Of a DNA stretch of 30,503 bases, positions 30,370-30,503 are shown one piece after another. Within the stretch, counting starts at the first letter, position 1; every line of letters begins with the position of its first letter. The position numbers and the translations under genes are program-made. Under the pieces are notes generated by a model that had not been told where the DNA came from, did no database searches, and saw only the letters and a list, made by a program, of their open reading frames with translations. Source of the DNA: CAZGMN01 sp964645765 (GTDB lineage: Bacteria > Acidobacteriota > Aminicenantia > Aminicenantales > Aminicenantaceae); the NCBI GenBank assembly GCA_964645765.1, contig CAZYBE010000037.1, positions 1 through 30,503 on the forward strand, read 5' to 3'.

Positions 30370-30503
30370 TTAAATTCTAAATTCCCCCGTATCAATCCAC
30401 TCCTTCTTCAGCACTGACCAGAAGTCCTCGGCAAGTCCCTTCAGGATATACTCATACGGCAGCCAGCCATAGCCTTTCTCGCCCCAGTCTTTTCCCCAGG
30501 AGT
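30370..30503 (-). CDS. C1 (papain-like) cysteine peptidase, C-terminal end only
   Basis: The window opens inside a gene on this strand. The last 44 codons begin SWGKDWGEKGYGWLPYEYIL and end KKEWIDTGEFRI with a TAA at 30370-30372. The partial first codon ends in AC, which fits Asn, so the catalytic-Asn motif NSWG of papain-like peptidases is likely complete. The active-site Cys and His lie outside the window. It is followed after 30 bases by the Wzz-like gene, so the two may share a transcript. Its role next to a polysaccharide cluster is unknown. Confidence 0.75.
   Translation of the reverse strand, partial: SWGKDWGEKGYGWLPYEYILKGLAEDFWSVLKKEWIDTGEFRI

Overview
The window is a bacterial surface-polysaccharide (exopolysaccharide, capsule or O-antigen) region. 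All native genes lie on the minus strand, so transcription runs from high to low coordinates; one insertion sequence lies on the plus strand. No rRNA, tRNA or CRISPR array was seen. The host cannot be named with confidence. The mosaic of glycosyltransferases, an AAA_14/DUF4143 ATPase, a papain-like peptidase beside Wzz, and dispersed palindromes (GTCATTGCGAGG-type and GGGGTCTGATCCC-type) would suit an uncultured Gram-negative candidate phylum such as Aminicenantes or Omnitrophota; this is inference only.

Layout from right to left along transcription. (1) 30503-29002: tail of a C1 (papain-like) peptidase, then a Wzz-like chain-length protein with a very long coiled coil. (2) 28866-20474: a polysaccharide block with Wzx flippase, SAM methyltransferase, decayed Wzy and methyltransferase genes, a TPR protein with a damaged end, a GT2 transferase, a Wzy-type polymerase/ligase, a GT4 transferase, and only the first 40 codons of a WecG/TagA transferase. 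(3) 20473-19116: an IS256-family element cuts off that wecG gene. (4) 19015-8491: an A+T-richer, compact operon with a heptosyltransferase-like GT9, an intact WecG/TagA protein, a full-length WcaJ-type initiating transferase, a GalE-like epimerase, a heptose nucleotidyltransferase/kinase pair (HddC/HddA-like), an SDR, a Gfo/Idh/MocA oxidoreductase, a PPi-type phosphofructokinase, a SIS isomerase (GmhA-like) and a transaldolase. A strong rho-independent terminator at 8418-8443 closes it. (5) 8411-1: a second Wzy-type polymerase/ligase, a membrane-anchored protein with a possible carbohydrate-binding domain, a YdcF-like protein, an AAA_14 ATPase, an ExoA-like GT2, an AglD-like membrane protein, a short PglC-like initiating transferase and a DUF2142 membrane protein that runs off the left edge.

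How the genes fit together: the operon in part 4 looks like a self-contained heptose line. A transaldolase and a phosphofructokinase could make or tune sedoheptulose 7-phosphate; the SIS isomerase, HddA-like kinase and HddC-like nucleotidyltransferase would turn it into an NDP-heptose, and the GT9 enzyme would transfer it onto a lipid carrier primed by the WcaJ-like enzyme and extended by the WecG-like enzyme. The right-hand block looks like a second pathway, partly ruined, joined to the first at the IS without a target-site duplication. This suggests that an IS-mediated deletion or recombination fused two clusters.

Gene-free stretches are short. 26081-26284 (204 bases) and 28867-29001 (135 bases) show nothing I can name beyond weak hairpins.
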